Notes: a model not told the origin generated them from the sequence alone. 64,000 nucleotides of DNA from Mycolicibacterium novocastrense (GCF_001570485.1 NZ_BCTA01000036.1:558001-622000); one strand, 5' to 3'. Positions 25,402-34,066 are shown, numbered from the stretch's first letter. Numbers and translations are program-made.

Positions 25402-26544
25402 TCACCCATTGGCGTTTTCCGGCGCGCACCGGTCGCTCTTCTCACCCAGTTGCACCTGCGGACGCCCGTCGGGCTGTCCACTCATCCAGGTGGACATGAT
25501 CCCGACCGAGTACGGACCGGGTTGGCCGTTCGCTTCGTAAAAGCCTTGCGGGTCATAGACCTTCACTTCCGGATACGGCCACGGGCAGGCCACCGAGGTG
25601 GAGATCTTGGTCGCCTTCACGATCGCGAACAGCCCGCCGTAGCAGAAATAGGCGATGTTGATGATCACGAACATCACAATGAACGTGCCCAGCCTGGGCC
25701 TCGAGGCGAAGATGCGGGCCCGCTGAGCGAGCTTCTCGGCAACGGACTTACCGGTGTCGTCGCGGTAGAGCAGCACACCTGCGGGAATCATCACGAACGT
25801 CACCGCCACCACTTCCCAGATCAACGGGAACTGATAGGTATCTCCGGTGAACACCGATGCCCACGGCGGCACCTGCGAATAGATGTACATGCCGGTGCGC
25901 ACCAGGGTGATCTCCAGCGCCGCGTCCACGACCACGCCGATCGGGAAGATGATGGCCGCCAGGCTGATCAGCGGGTGACGCCAGACGAACGAGTCAACGG
26001 GCCTGCGGGCCTGCAGTTTCCGCAGGATCCAGATGGCCGGAAAGTACGGCCCGAGGTAGAACATCACGTAGCCGAGAACCACGAACGGTTCGACGGTCGG
26101 TGACAGTGACACCAGCGGCCAGTCCTCGGGCAGGTGCGCCAGTTCCGGGTTGTAGACCGCGAACGGCGACCAGTTCATGATCGGGTCTTGCCACACGATC
26201 AACGAGGTGACCAACGCCATCAGCAGCGTGGGGTTGTGTGGGTTGCGCCGCCAGTGCACCACCCACAGCGTGACGATGACGGCCATCGTGATCACGGTGA
26301 AGGTCTCCAGGATCACCACCCAGGTGGAGGTGCTCCACCCGAACAGCACCTCCACGGGCCGCGGTGTCCCCTCGACATCGGGATTGGCGATCCGCGGTGA
26401 GCCCGGCCCCTTGCGGGTGTTGACGGCGAAGAACACCGCGATGGCGAGGAGCGCGGCCACCGAGATCGTCGGCCCGAGCCAATTGCGCTTCGGTGCTTCA
26501 GCGGGCGCAGCCGTGGGGTCGACCTTCGGTGTTTCGGTGGTCAC
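25402..26544 (-). CDS. AveC-like membrane protein (second, larger)
   Basis: 380 residues with about seven membrane segments after a Pro/Ala-rich cytoplasmic N-terminus. LIVWQDPIMNWSPFAVYNPELAH corresponds to the WIEAPYDWAVY block of the smaller AveC-like protein at 17064-17852, and PEVKVYDPQGFYEANGQPG follows the later segments. Start is a GTG 4 bp after the stop of the substrate-binding gene; upstream in-frame codons overlap that gene. Possible roles are membrane-bound cyclase, hydratase or lipid carrier; none is shown. Confidence 0.75.
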   Translation of the reverse strand: MTTETPKVDPTAAPAEAPKRNWLGPTISVAALLAIAVFFAVNTRKGPGSPRIANPDVEGTPRPVEVLFGWSTSTWVVILETFTVITMAVIVTLWVVHWRRNPHNPTLLMALVTSLIVWQDPIMNWSPFAVYNPELAHLPEDWPLVSLSPTVEPFVVLGYVMFYLGPYFPAIWILRKLQARRPVDSFVWRHPLISLAAIIFPIGVVVDAALEITLVRTGMYIYSQVPPWASVFTGDTYQFPLIWEVVAVTFVMIPAGVLLYRDDTGKSVAEKLAQRARIFASRPRLGTFIVMFVIINIAYFCYGGLFAIVKATKISTSVACPWPYPEVKVYDPQGFYEANGQPGPYSVGIMSTWMSGQPDGRPQVQLGEKSDRCAPENANG

Positions 26545-26548
26545 GGGG

Positions 26549-27661
26549 CTACTCCTCACCAAAGCGGTCGACGAGATGCGAGTTGACGCCGTCGGCATCG
26601 AGCCTTCGGGCCACGAGGTATCCGGCGCCCATCCAGGCTCGCCGCGTCCAGTTGCCGAACGACACGCGGGTACCCGGCGCGCCCGCGGCGGCGGGCATCA
26701 TCTTGACGCGTTCCAGCGCCTCCTTGACCCCCCGCGGGCTCAGCGGATGAGCATCGGCGCACGCACGTAGCAGGGCCGAGGCGACATCGCAATTCACGAC
26801 GGGCACACAATATTCCGGTCGGCGACCGAACTTCTCCTGGTACTTGTCGAGGAACCGCTGACCGACGGGGTTGCCCTCGTCGTACTGGTCGACGCCCGTC
26901 CACCCCATGAACGCGTTCCACATGATGGGGTTGATCCACGCGTTCTGGAACGCCGTACTGGTGAACCGCGGTGGATCCCAACCGAGTTCTTCCAGGGCCG
27001 GGTTGACGAACACGATGCCGAACCCGAAACCGGCGTGTACCACGGCCTGTGCCTTGGCCTCATACAGTGTGCGCACCGCTTCCGAGACATCCTGGGCCGT
27101 CTGCGCGATCGCGGCTTCGGCGACGATCCGGATCCCCTTGCGCCGGCACGCCGTCCGGAAGTTCTTCACGTACGTCTCGCCGACCAGTGACTGCTCCATG
27201 AGGACACCGACCTCGTGGTGCCCGCCCTTGGCCAGAAGATCTGCCCAGAAGATCGGCTCGTCGGTCAAGGACCCCTGCGGAAACGCGAACGTCCACTCCC
27301 CCAACCAGGCATCGCTGCCGGTGACGCTGAGCGCGGGCACCCGGAACTTCTCCTCGATGGCCTCGCGGGTCGGTACGCAGTTATCGGTGATGTGCGGACC
27401 GAACACCGCGAGGCACCCCTCGTCGACGAGTTCGCCGTAGGCGTCGATCACCGCTTTGACCGAACCTTTCGGCAGCCCCTCGACCTCTTTGTAGATGATC
27501 TCGATGGGCCGATCGATCACTCCGTTCTCAACGGCCTCGGCGAAGATCAGCTCGAAGGGATTGGACAGATCTTCCTTCATCTCCTGCGGGTAGAGGTCGG
27601 GCAGCTTGAAGTCCATGAGGTACCCGAACTTGATTGGTTCCGCGGTGCTCTCGTAGGACAT
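26549..27661 (-). CDS. Type 1 periplasmic-binding-fold protein without signal peptide
   Basis: 370 residues like branched-chain amino-acid/amide-binding proteins (LivJ/AmiC type): KFGYLMDFKLPDLYPQEMKED, GCLAVFGPHITDNCVPTRE, HHEVGVLMEQSLVGETYVKNF. The N-terminus (MSYESTAEP) shows no signal peptide or lipobox, and no permease or ATPase genes are near. So it probably works in the cytoplasm as a ligand sensor or carrier, or uses an unknown exit. It is the first gene of the nine-kilobase operon 27661-18709, behind the operator at 27680-27694. Confidence 0.75.
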   Translation of the reverse strand: MSYESTAEPIKFGYLMDFKLPDLYPQEMKEDLSNPFELIFAEAVENGVIDRPIEIIYKEVEGLPKGSVKAVIDAYGELVDEGCLAVFGPHITDNCVPTREAIEEKFRVPALSVTGSDAWLGEWTFAFPQGSLTDEPIFWADLLAKGGHHEVGVLMEQSLVGETYVKNFRTACRRKGIRIVAEAAIAQTAQDVSEAVRTLYEAKAQAVVHAGFGFGIVFVNPALEELGWDPPRFTSTAFQNAWINPIMWNAFMGWTGVDQYDEGNPVGQRFLDKYQEKFGRRPEYCVPVVNCDVASALLRACADAHPLSPRGVKEALERVKMMPAAAGAPGTRVSFGNWTRRAWMGAGYLVARRLDADGVNSHLVDRFGEE

Positions 27662-27679
27662 GCCACCTCCGTTGATGAA

Positions 27680-27694
27680 ACCTAATATTTGTTC
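27680..27694 (+). promoter_or_regulatory. Repeated asymmetric operator, site A
   Basis: ACCTAATATTTGTTC, 13 of 15 identical to the reference copy at 30306-30320. It lies 19 bp upstream of the substrate-binding-protein start, in the 60-bp gap after the ATPase gene, the right place to control the nine-gene minus-strand operon ending at 18709. Written left to right it runs opposite to the direction of transcription. Confidence 0.7.
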
Positions 27695-27721
27695 AGACAG
27701 TAGCGAGGGTCATGATCGCGG

Positions 27722-28528
27722 TCAATGGTCCGGAGCCTGGTCGACCAGGTACGCGTCGATCATCTCGACCAAACCGCGGGTCACGGTGGCGTCATCGGTG
27801 AGCGGACCGGCGATCGCGGCGCGCGCCGCATCCCGTGAGGTCAGGCCTTCGGCGATCAGCCGGCCCGCGGCGATCAGGACCCGCGTCGAAGCGACTTCGC
27901 GGAGGCCCCCCGTCTCCAACCTCCGGATCGCATGGCCCAGCCGGACCAGTTCTGCGGCACGGTCGTGGGCGATACCCGCTTCGCTGGCGACGATCTTCTC
28001 CTCGACGTCGGCTGTCGGAAAACCGAATTCGATCGCCACCATCCGCTGCCTGGTGGAGTCCTTGAGGTCTTTCAGCACGCTCTGGTAGCCCGGGTTGTAG
28101 GAGACCACCAGGCAGAACCCCGGTGCCGCGTCCAGCGTTATCCCCAGCCGTTCGATCGGCAGTTGTCTACGGTGGTCGGCCAGCGGATGCAGCACGACGG
28201 TGGTGTCCTGGCGGGCTTCCACGACCTCGTCGAGATAGCAGATGGCGCCGTCGCGGACCGCACGCGTCAGGGGCCCGTCGACCCACTCGGTCTCACCGCC
28301 GCGCAGGAGGAACCGGCCGACGAGATCGGCAGTGGTCAGGTCGTCGTGGCAGGCGACGGTGATCAGCGGACGATCCAGGTCGTATGCCATCGCCTCGACG
28401 AACCGCGTCTTGCCGCAGCCCGTGGGACCTTTGAGCGCGATCGAGAGCCCCTGCTGGTATGCGGCCTTGAAGACCTGCTCCTCGTTCGCGACGGGCACGT
28501 AGTAGGGCCGCGGGGGCTTCACCTGCAT
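27722..28528 (-). CDS. MoxR-type AAA+ ATPase (CbbQ/NorQ family)
   Basis: 268-residue AAA+ ATPase of the CbbQ/NirQ/NorQ group, which with a von Willebrand partner remodels or inserts metal into target enzymes. Walker A is LKGPTGCGKTRFVEAMA near residue 33, Walker B ICYLDEVVEA near 97, and sensor region VVSYNPGYQS; the N-terminal PYYVPVANEEQVFKAA is family-typical. It follows the von Willebrand gene by 55 bp, and a copy of the operator lies in that gap. No rubisco or nitric-oxide reductase genes are present, so the client is unknown, perhaps an oxygenase in this block. Confidence 0.88.
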   Translation of the reverse strand: MQVKPPRPYYVPVANEEQVFKAAYQQGLSIALKGPTGCGKTRFVEAMAYDLDRPLITVACHDDLTTADLVGRFLLRGGETEWVDGPLTRAVRDGAICYLDEVVEARQDTTVVLHPLADHRRQLPIERLGITLDAAPGFCLVVSYNPGYQSVLKDLKDSTRQRMVAIEFGFPTADVEEKIVASEAGIAHDRAAELVRLGHAIRRLETGGLREVASTRVLIAAGRLIAEGLTSRDAARAAIAGPLTDDATVTRGLVEMIDAYLVDQAPDH

Positions 28529-28568
28529 GGCTTCCCTTCGATTCGGGCTCGCTTAGGACCCTAGCGCG

Positions 28569-28583
28569 GAACAGATGTTTGGT
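28569..28583 (-). promoter_or_regulatory. Repeated asymmetric operator, site B
   Basis: On the minus strand this reads ACCAAACATCTGTTC, one base off the reference copy, within a longer 20-bp block TTGAACCAAACATCTGTTCC (28568-28587). It touches the stop codon of the von Willebrand gene and lies about 40 bp before the ATPase start, giving the ATPase its own controlled promoter. Confidence 0.72.
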
Positions 28584-30284
28584 TCAAGGTGTAGTCGCAG
28601 TCGATACGCGCCGACGCAGGTCGGCGGTGCGCAGCGCCGAGCGGAACAACGGACCGATCACGCCGGCCAACTGCGCGGGCTTGGGAATCGACGCATGCGC
28701 GGCGCTGCCGAACACCCTGCCCAGCTCGCCTGAGTCGGTGGCCGCCCCAATGGTCAGGCACAAGCAGCCGATACCCTCGCGGCGAGTCTCACCCAGTGCC
28801 TTTCGGACGTCGGCCGCACCGTACAGCCGTTCGTAGCCGTGGTCGTAGGCCAAACCGTCGGACAGCACGACCAGCAGTCGACGCGACGTGCCGGCCTTCT
28901 CCCTCATCACCGCGCTACCGTGGCGGATCGCCGCCCCCAACCGTGAGTAGGCGCCGGCGGTGAGGCTGCCCAGGCGCCGCATGACCATGGCATCGAGGTG
29001 ATCGTCGAAGCGCTTGACCGGCATCAGATTGACCGATGAGCGGCCTTGCGACTGAAATGCGTACAGCGCCACGCGGTCTCCGAGTTCGTGCAGCGCGATC
29101 GTCAGCGCCGCCGCGGCCGCCCGCTGCTGTTCGTGCACGGTCTGCCCGAAAGTGCCCGCCTCCCTGGCCGATCCGGAGATGTCGAGCAGGATGAGCACCG
29201 CCAGGTCGCGTCGTCTACGCAGGTTGTCGAGGTAGACGGCCTCGTCCGGGGTCGAACCCGCCAGGGTTTCCACGCGCGCCTCGACCGCGGCATCGACATC
29301 GATGTCGTCACCCTGCGTCTGCCGGTGGCATCGGTCCAGCCCGATACCCAGACGGGTCAGCGGCCGCCGCAACGCGTGAACATCCGGACGTGCCAGCGTT
29401 TGTCCCTCCTTGATGGGAGCCTCGATCTCGAGCACCGTGCACCAGTCCGCTCGGTAGCGGCGCCGTTGGAAGTCCCACTCGGGATATGTGCGCCCCTCGG
29501 TGTCGGAAGCATCCCAGCCGTCGGTGTCCACCGCCCCGGCCGCACCCGACGTCACTGCGCCCGCACCGCGAAGTCCCTTGCGGGACCTATGGGTTGGCGT
29601 GTCAGCGCCAGGTGTGCCGCCACCGGCGAGTTTCCGCACGCTCTTGGTCATACGTTTCAGGAGCTTGCCGAGCGCGCCGCCTCCGCCGACTGGGCTCGAG
29701 AAGGGGTCGATCACGTCCTCACCATCGGCGACTTCGTCATCGTCGCCGAGCTCGGCCAACTCTCTGTTCGATTCGCGGCGCGGCGCATGCCCGCCGGCCG
29801 GTTCCACATGCGCGGCGACGGCGCGCGCCGCCAACAGCTTCTGCGCTTTGATCACGCCGAAGCCCGCGGGCGGATCGGCGATGTCACGGTGCTCCCCCGC
29901 CAGCTTCAGCGAGCCGACCGCCGAATCCGCGCGCGCCGCCAGTTCGCAGTCGAGGAGCGAACGGACGCGCGACGGCAGCAGGTCGTCGTTCACCGACAGC
30001 GCCCGCTGGCCCTCGACCGCGAGATACCGCCGCGCCAGCGCTGGACGCCGAACGAGTTTTCGCACCACGTCCGGGTCCAACCCGCCACTGGCCAGAAGCG
30101 ACGCCTGCACCGTGACCGACTCGAGTTGGCGGTGCGCGCCGGCTGATGCGTCGACGAACACCGTGACGCCGTCGGTCCACGCCGGTTCACCAGCAGCGGC
30201 CGGGGCAACCGCTACCGTGCGGCCGGCCAGCGCCGAGGCCAGCAGCGCCAAGCGCTTGGGATCATCGGCGTCCTCGCTCGGCAT
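28584..30284 (-). CDS. von Willebrand factor A protein (NorD/CbbO type)
   Basis: 566 residues. The C-terminal third is a VWA domain with metal-site motif LLDISGSARE (Asp near 368) and VVLSDGLAYDHGYERLYGAADVRKAL, the NorD/CbbO-style second half. The N-terminal part is helical with an acidic/glycine-rich linker (ELGDDDEVADGEDVID). The frame runs 22 codons further upstream, but that would place the operator at 30303-30321 inside the gene; the ATG at 30284 has an AAAGGG ribosome site. Partner of the ATPase gene that follows; together they likely form an activation chaperone. Confidence 0.85.
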   Translation of the reverse strand: MPSEDADDPKRLALLASALAGRTVAVAPAAAGEPAWTDGVTVFVDASAGAHRQLESVTVQASLLASGGLDPDVVRKLVRRPALARRYLAVEGQRALSVNDDLLPSRVRSLLDCELAARADSAVGSLKLAGEHRDIADPPAGFGVIKAQKLLAARAVAAHVEPAGGHAPRRESNRELAELGDDDEVADGEDVIDPFSSPVGGGGALGKLLKRMTKSVRKLAGGGTPGADTPTHRSRKGLRGAGAVTSGAAGAVDTDGWDASDTEGRTYPEWDFQRRRYRADWCTVLEIEAPIKEGQTLARPDVHALRRPLTRLGIGLDRCHRQTQGDDIDVDAAVEARVETLAGSTPDEAVYLDNLRRRRDLAVLILLDISGSAREAGTFGQTVHEQQRAAAAALTIALHELGDRVALYAFQSQGRSSVNLMPVKRFDDHLDAMVMRRLGSLTAGAYSRLGAAIRHGSAVMREKAGTSRRLLVVLSDGLAYDHGYERLYGAADVRKALGETRREGIGCLCLTIGAATDSGELGRVFGSAAHASIPKPAQLAGVIGPLFRSALRTADLRRRVSTATTP

Positions 30285-30302
30285 CGAGCGCGCCCTTTCT
30301 CG

Positions 30303-30321
30303 TTGACCAAATATCTGTTCC
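30303..30321 (+). promoter_or_regulatory. Repeated asymmetric operator, site C (reference copy)
   Basis: TTGACCAAATATCTGTTCC between divergent starts: 19 bp from the von Willebrand gene (30284) and 44 bp from the SDR (30365). The core ACCAAATATCTGTTC (30306-30320) is the best match to all other copies. It is not palindromic; the left part ACCAAA and right part TGTTC differ. Confidence 0.75.
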
Positions 30322-30364
30322 AACGTAGAGTCCGGCCGGACCGCCGTCAATCGCCGGAGGGACG

Positions 30365-31294
30365 ATGATCGATTTCACCGACCAGGTCGCCGTGGTCACC
30401 GGCGCGGGTCGCGGGCTCGGCCGTGTCTATGCGCTCGAGTTGGCAAGGCGCGGTGCGTCGGTCGTCGTCAACGATCTCGGCGGAACCATGCACGGTGCCG
30501 GGAAGGACACGGCGGTCGCCGATCAGGTGGTCGACGAGATCACCGCGTCCGGCGGGACGGCCATCGCGTCCTATGACTCGGTGGACAGCCCGGCGGGCGG
30601 TGCGGCGATCGTACGGACCGCCGTCGACGCGTTCGGCCGGCTCGACGCGGTGATCAGCAATGCGGGCATCTTCAACTCCATCGCATTCGACGAACTGACA
30701 CCCGACGACTGGCGACGCATGCTGTCCGTCCACCTCGACGGCGCGTTCTACCTGTCCCAGCCCGCTTACCGAGCGATGAAGGCGCAGGGTTACGGACGGT
30801 TCGTGTTCGTCGCGTCATCTGCGGGCATGTTCGGCCAGCACCTGGAGGCGCATTACGCCGCGGCCAAGGCCGGCATCGTCGGCCTTGCCAACGTCATCGC
30901 GCTCGAAGGTGAACCGCACGGAATCCGCGCCAACACCGTGTTGCCCTTCGGGATCTCCCGGATGGTCACCGAAACGCTCGCCGACCCGAAAGCCCTCGAG
31001 GACAACGGGTTCTTCGCCGCCATCCGTCCCGAGCTCGTCGCTCCGCTCGTGGTGTACCTCGCCAGTCGGGCCTGCGATGTCAGCCATCAGAACTTCTCCG
31101 CCTGTGCGGGCCGGTTCGCCAGGGTGTTCATCGGGCTGAGCGAGGGCTGGCTGGCACCACGGGACGGTGATCCGACGGCCGAGGACATCGCCGAGCATCT
31201 CACGGACGTAGCAGCGACGGAGCCGTTCACCATTCCGGGATCGATCTACGACGAGGTATTCGCGGTGACCCGGCGCCTCGGCGTCACCGGCTGA
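30365..31294 (+). CDS. Short-chain dehydrogenase, MFE-2-like
   Basis: 309-residue SDR with VTGAGRGLGRVYALELARRGA, VVNDLGGTMHGAG, SNAGIFN and active site HYAAAKAGIVGL. The NDLGG form and long C-terminal part resemble the 3-hydroxyacyl-CoA dehydrogenase domain of peroxisomal multifunctional enzyme 2, so a beta-oxidation step on a CoA ester is plausible. A GGAGG ribosome site precedes the ATG. It is first in the plus-strand set leading to the tandem-TetR gene. Confidence 0.87.
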   Translation: MIDFTDQVAVVTGAGRGLGRVYALELARRGASVVVNDLGGTMHGAGKDTAVADQVVDEITASGGTAIASYDSVDSPAGGAAIVRTAVDAFGRLDAVISNAGIFNSIAFDELTPDDWRRMLSVHLDGAFYLSQPAYRAMKAQGYGRFVFVASSAGMFGQHLEAHYAAAKAGIVGLANVIALEGEPHGIRANTVLPFGISRMVTETLADPKALEDNGFFAAIRPELVAPLVVYLASRACDVSHQNFSACAGRFARVFIGLSEGWLAPRDGDPTAEDIAEHLTDVAATEPFTIPGSIYDEVFAVTRRLGVTG

Positions 31295-31323
31295 CGTCAC
31301 TGCCCGAACGGGCCACGGCAGCA

Positions 31324-31342
31324 TTGACCAAAGATCTGTTCC
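31324..31342 (+). promoter_or_regulatory. Repeated asymmetric operator, site D
   Basis: TTGACCAAAGATCTGTTCC differs from the reference copy at 30303 by one base. It lies 42 bp before the proposed nitroreductase start, in the 90-bp gap after the SDR gene. Confidence 0.75.
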
Positions 31343-31384
31343 GCATTATCTTCGGCAACAAGCCCCACCACAAGGAGCCCCCCA

Positions 31385-32032
31385 ATCGATACCGATCAGC
31401 TCCTCACGACGACCAGGTCGGCTCGAAAGTCGCTCGACCTCGACGCCCCGGTGGATCGCGACGTGGTCGCAGAGTGTCTTCGGATCGCGATGCACGCCCC
31501 GAATGGCTCGAATCAACAGAGTTGGCGATGGGTGGCCGTACTCGACGAAAGGCTCCGGGCGCGGCTGGCCGAACTCTATCGGGATGCCTATCTGCAGAAA
31601 GTCGGCGGCCAGTTGATCGCCGACCTGCTGCCACCGGATACACCCGGCAAGAAGATCATGTCCTCGACCGAGTGGCTGGTCGAGAACATGGCGAAGGTCC
31701 CGCTTCTCGTAATCCCCTGCTACGAACCGTATCTGCCGCGCGTCGACGGCGACGAGTCCTTCTACCAGGCGACGCTGTACGGTTCGATCTTCCCAGCAGT
31801 ATGGAACTTCGCGCTCGCGCTTCACATGCGCGGCTACGGAACGTGCGTGACGACGCTGCACCTGACTCACGAGGCAGCGGTGCGCGATCTGCTCGACATC
31901 CCGGAAAGTTACGTACAAGGCTGCCTGCTGCCGGTCGCCCGGCTTCGACCCGGTGTCCGGTTCCGCCCGGCGGAACGACGACCGATCTCCGAGGTGGTCG
32001 CCGTGGACACCTGGGAGGGGACAGCGCTGTGA
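31385..32032 (+). CDS. Nitroreductase-family flavoprotein with probable ATC start
   Basis: Nitroreductase-fold FMN enzyme, about 215 residues. The FMN-binding N-terminus TTRSARKSLDLDAPVDRD and HAPNGSNQQSWRWVAV are both present, but the first usual start codon in frame (GTG, 31451) would cut off the RSAR motif. Upstream there is no ATG, GTG or TTG before an in-frame stop at 31325. An ATC at 31385, with AAGGAG seven bases before it and reading Ile-Asp-Thr-Asp, fits the family N-terminus; I propose it as the start. The GTG start would give 193 residues. The stop overlaps the SnoaL-like gene. Confidence 0.75.
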   Translation: MDTDQLLTTTRSARKSLDLDAPVDRDVVAECLRIAMHAPNGSNQQSWRWVAVLDERLRARLAELYRDAYLQKVGGQLIADLLPPDTPGKKIMSSTEWLVENMAKVPLLVIPCYEPYLPRVDGDESFYQATLYGSIFPAVWNFALALHMRGYGTCVTTLHLTHEAAVRDLLDIPESYVQGCLLPVARLRPGVRFRPAERRPISEVVAVDTWEGTAL

Positions 32033-32562
32033 ACGAGAGACTGCAGGAGCTGTGCGACCGCGCGGACATCTTCGACTGTATGCAGCGGTACGCGCGCGGG
32101 ATGGACCGACGCGACCGCGAATTGGTGCGTTCGGCCTACCACGACGGCGCCGTCGACGAGCACATCGGGTTCGTCGGCCCCGTCGACCAATTCATCGACT
32201 GGGCATTCGCGTACCACGAGACGCAGACCCGCTACCAGCACTACCTGGTGAACCACACCGCGGACATCGCCGGCGATCAGGCCCACGCCGAAACCTACTA
32301 TCTGTTCGTCGGCACCGACCGCGCCCCGGCGAACCACTTGACCGTCAACGGAGGCCGCTATATCGACCGGCTCGAGCGCCGCGACGGCCGGTGGGCCATC
32401 GCCGCGCGGGTGTGCGTCGTGGAATGGCACACCGAGGGGACGACGCTGATCACCGACGAGACCATGGGATTTCTCGCCGATATCCTCACCGTCGCACACG
32501 ACCGCACCGACATCTCCTACGAGCGCCCGCTGCACCCCGTTCGCTCCCCGGCCAGCTCGTGA
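32029..32562 (+). CDS. SnoaL-like/NTF2-fold protein
   Basis: 177 residues of the SnoaL-like cone fold, used by steroid isomerases, dehydratases and small cyclases: ADIFDCMQRYARGMDRRDRELV, YHDGAVDEHIGFVGPVDQFIDWA, then NGGRYIDRLERRDGRWAIAARV. GTG start overlaps the nitroreductase stop (GTGA). No catalytic assignment is safe. Two members of the fold are in this window (see 54822-55238), but this one is within the regulated block. Confidence 0.8.
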   Translation: MNERLQELCDRADIFDCMQRYARGMDRRDRELVRSAYHDGAVDEHIGFVGPVDQFIDWAFAYHETQTRYQHYLVNHTADIAGDQAHAETYYLFVGTDRAPANHLTVNGGRYIDRLERRDGRWAIAARVCVVEWHTEGTTLITDETMGFLADILTVAHDRTDISYERPLHPVRSPASS

Positions 32563-32629
32563 CCAAGCGGTGCCGCAATCCCCGCTTTCACCTCGAGCGA
32601 CACTGTGCACCGGCTCGGCTCTGGTAGCG

Positions 32630-32668
32630 TTAACCAAACTTTGGGTCGGTTCGACCAAACAGGTGGAC
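32630..32668 (+). promoter_or_regulatory. Two degenerate operator copies before tandem-TetR gene, site E
   Basis: ACCAAACTTTGGGTC (32633-32647) and ACCAAACAGGTGGAC (32654-32668) each match 10 of 15 reference positions and keep the ACCAAA half. They are 21 bp apart, two helical turns, and end 23 bp before the regulator start. This suggests weak autoregulation. Lower certainty than the other copies. Confidence 0.55.
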
Positions 32669-32691
32669 GGGAGCCTGGTGTTGGAGGTGCT

Positions 32692-33993
32692 GTGGGGCGT
32701 CGTGTGACGCCGAAGGCCGACCTCGCGAAGCATGCAGGCAATTCCTACGACGACGGCACCCGGCGGACCGAGATCTTGCAGACAGCGGCGTCGTTGATCG
32801 CCACGTCCGGGCTGCGAACCTCACTCCAGGAGATCGCCGACGCCGCAGGGATCCTGCCGGGCAGCCTGTATCACCATTTCGAGTCCAAGGAAGCGATCCT
32901 CGTCGAGTTGCTTCGGCGCTACCACGACGATCTCGATCGCATCGCCGATCACGCCCTCGATCGGCTCGACGACCCCGCCCCGCTGTCGGCGTTCGATCGG
33001 ATCGTGGAGCTGGGCGCCGCGATCGCCCAGTGCGCGGTCACCCACAGCGCCGCGCTACAGATGACGTTCTACGAAACACCGACCTCGAACCCCGAACTGG
33101 CCGCACTGGCCCAACAGCGCCCGGCGAAGATTCTCGAGGCGATGGTGCAGACGCTGCGTGCCGCGCGGTGGAGTGGTTATCTGCGGCCCGATGTCGACCT
33201 GCCCGTCCTGGCCGACCGGGTCGTCCAGTCGATGCGCCAGGTCGGACTCGATGTCATTCGGCACAGTGCGGGCGCCGACAAGGTCGCGGCCACGTTGTGC
33301 CGGATCCTGCTCGAAGGCCTGGCCACCGTCCCGCCGACCGACGCCGAACTCGATCGATCCGCCGCATTCATCGCCGCCGACGACGCGGTCAAATCGTGGA
33401 TCGAGGATGAGCAGAACGCCCGTGACGACAAGGCCGCGCATGTACGTGCGGTGGCCCGTGCCGAGTTCGGGCGAAAAGGGTACGAGGTCACCACGATCCG
33501 CGACATCGCATCGGCTGCGGGCCTCGGCACCGGAACGGTGTACCGCCTGATCGGGTCGAAAGAGGAACTACTGGCCTCGATCATGCAGTCGTTCGGCGAG
33601 AAGGTCGCCGAGGTGGGGTGGACCAGCGTGCTGCGGTCCGACTCGTCGGCCGTCGAGAAGCTCGATGCGCTGAGCTGGATCCACACCAATGCCCTCGCCC
33701 ACTTCGGCGACGAGTTCCGGATCCAGCTGGCATGGATGCGGCAGTCCCCTCCGGACACTCCGAACATCGCATGGCTGTTCACCAAACGCGTCCGCCAGAT
33801 GAGATCCCTACTCACCGCCGGGATTCGGTCGGGTGAGATCGCGGTCGACGCGCCGTCGAACGAGACGCTGGCACGCGTCGTCATCGGGGTGTCGTGGATC
33901 CCGGAGAACCTCCTCCACGATCTGGGCCCCCGGGCGTCGCAAATCCATGTGCGCGACACCCTGCTGCGCGGAGTCACCACGCGCTCGGCTTGA
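32692..33993 (+). CDS. Tandem TetR regulator resembling Mce3R
   Basis: 433-residue single chain with two TetR units. First helix-turn-helix: EILQTAASLIATSGLRTSLQ and EIADAAGILPGSLYHHFESK (about residues 25-75). Second: AEFGRKGYEVTTIRDIASAAG, LGTGTVYRLIGSKEELL (about 265-310). M. tuberculosis Mce3R (Rv1963c, 406 residues) has the same double layout and controls the mce3 operon and lipid genes. The GTG at 32692 has GGAGG four bases before it; GTG 32704 is the alternative. An mce operon and the repeated asymmetric operator in this block support an Mce3R-like role; orthology is not proven. Confidence 0.85.
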   Translation: MGRRVTPKADLAKHAGNSYDDGTRRTEILQTAASLIATSGLRTSLQEIADAAGILPGSLYHHFESKEAILVELLRRYHDDLDRIADHALDRLDDPAPLSAFDRIVELGAAIAQCAVTHSAALQMTFYETPTSNPELAALAQQRPAKILEAMVQTLRAARWSGYLRPDVDLPVLADRVVQSMRQVGLDVIRHSAGADKVAATLCRILLEGLATVPPTDAELDRSAAFIAADDAVKSWIEDEQNARDDKAAHVRAVARAEFGRKGYEVTTIRDIASAAGLGTGTVYRLIGSKEELLASIMQSFGEKVAEVGWTSVLRSDSSAVEKLDALSWIHTNALAHFGDEFRIQLAWMRQSPPDTPNIAWLFTKRVRQMRSLLTAGIRSGEIAVDAPSNETLARVVIGVSWIPENLLHDLGPRASQIHVRDTLLRGVTTRSA

Positions 33994-34008
33994 GGGCGCC
34001 AAACTCTG

Positions 34009-34066
34009 CGCGAGCGCCCACCCCTTGAAACAAGGGGTCCCAACCGTACAACGATGCGCGCTCGCG
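34009..34066. terminator. Nested inverted repeats between convergent genes
   Basis: An inner hairpin ACCCCTTG-AAA-CAAGGGGT (34020-34038) sits inside outer arms CGCGAGCGC (34009-34017) and GCGCTCGCG (34058-34066). It lies between the tandem-TetR gene and the convergent P450 gene, so it probably ends transcription from both sides. There is no clear T-run. The outer arms resemble the inverted repeat at 57074-57133. Confidence 0.5.

Noticed and set aside
18709..28528. Possible small ferredoxin gene to serve the P450s
   Set aside because: Gaps between the operon genes are too small (mostly overlaps or under 65 bp) and no short Cys-rich frame was seen.
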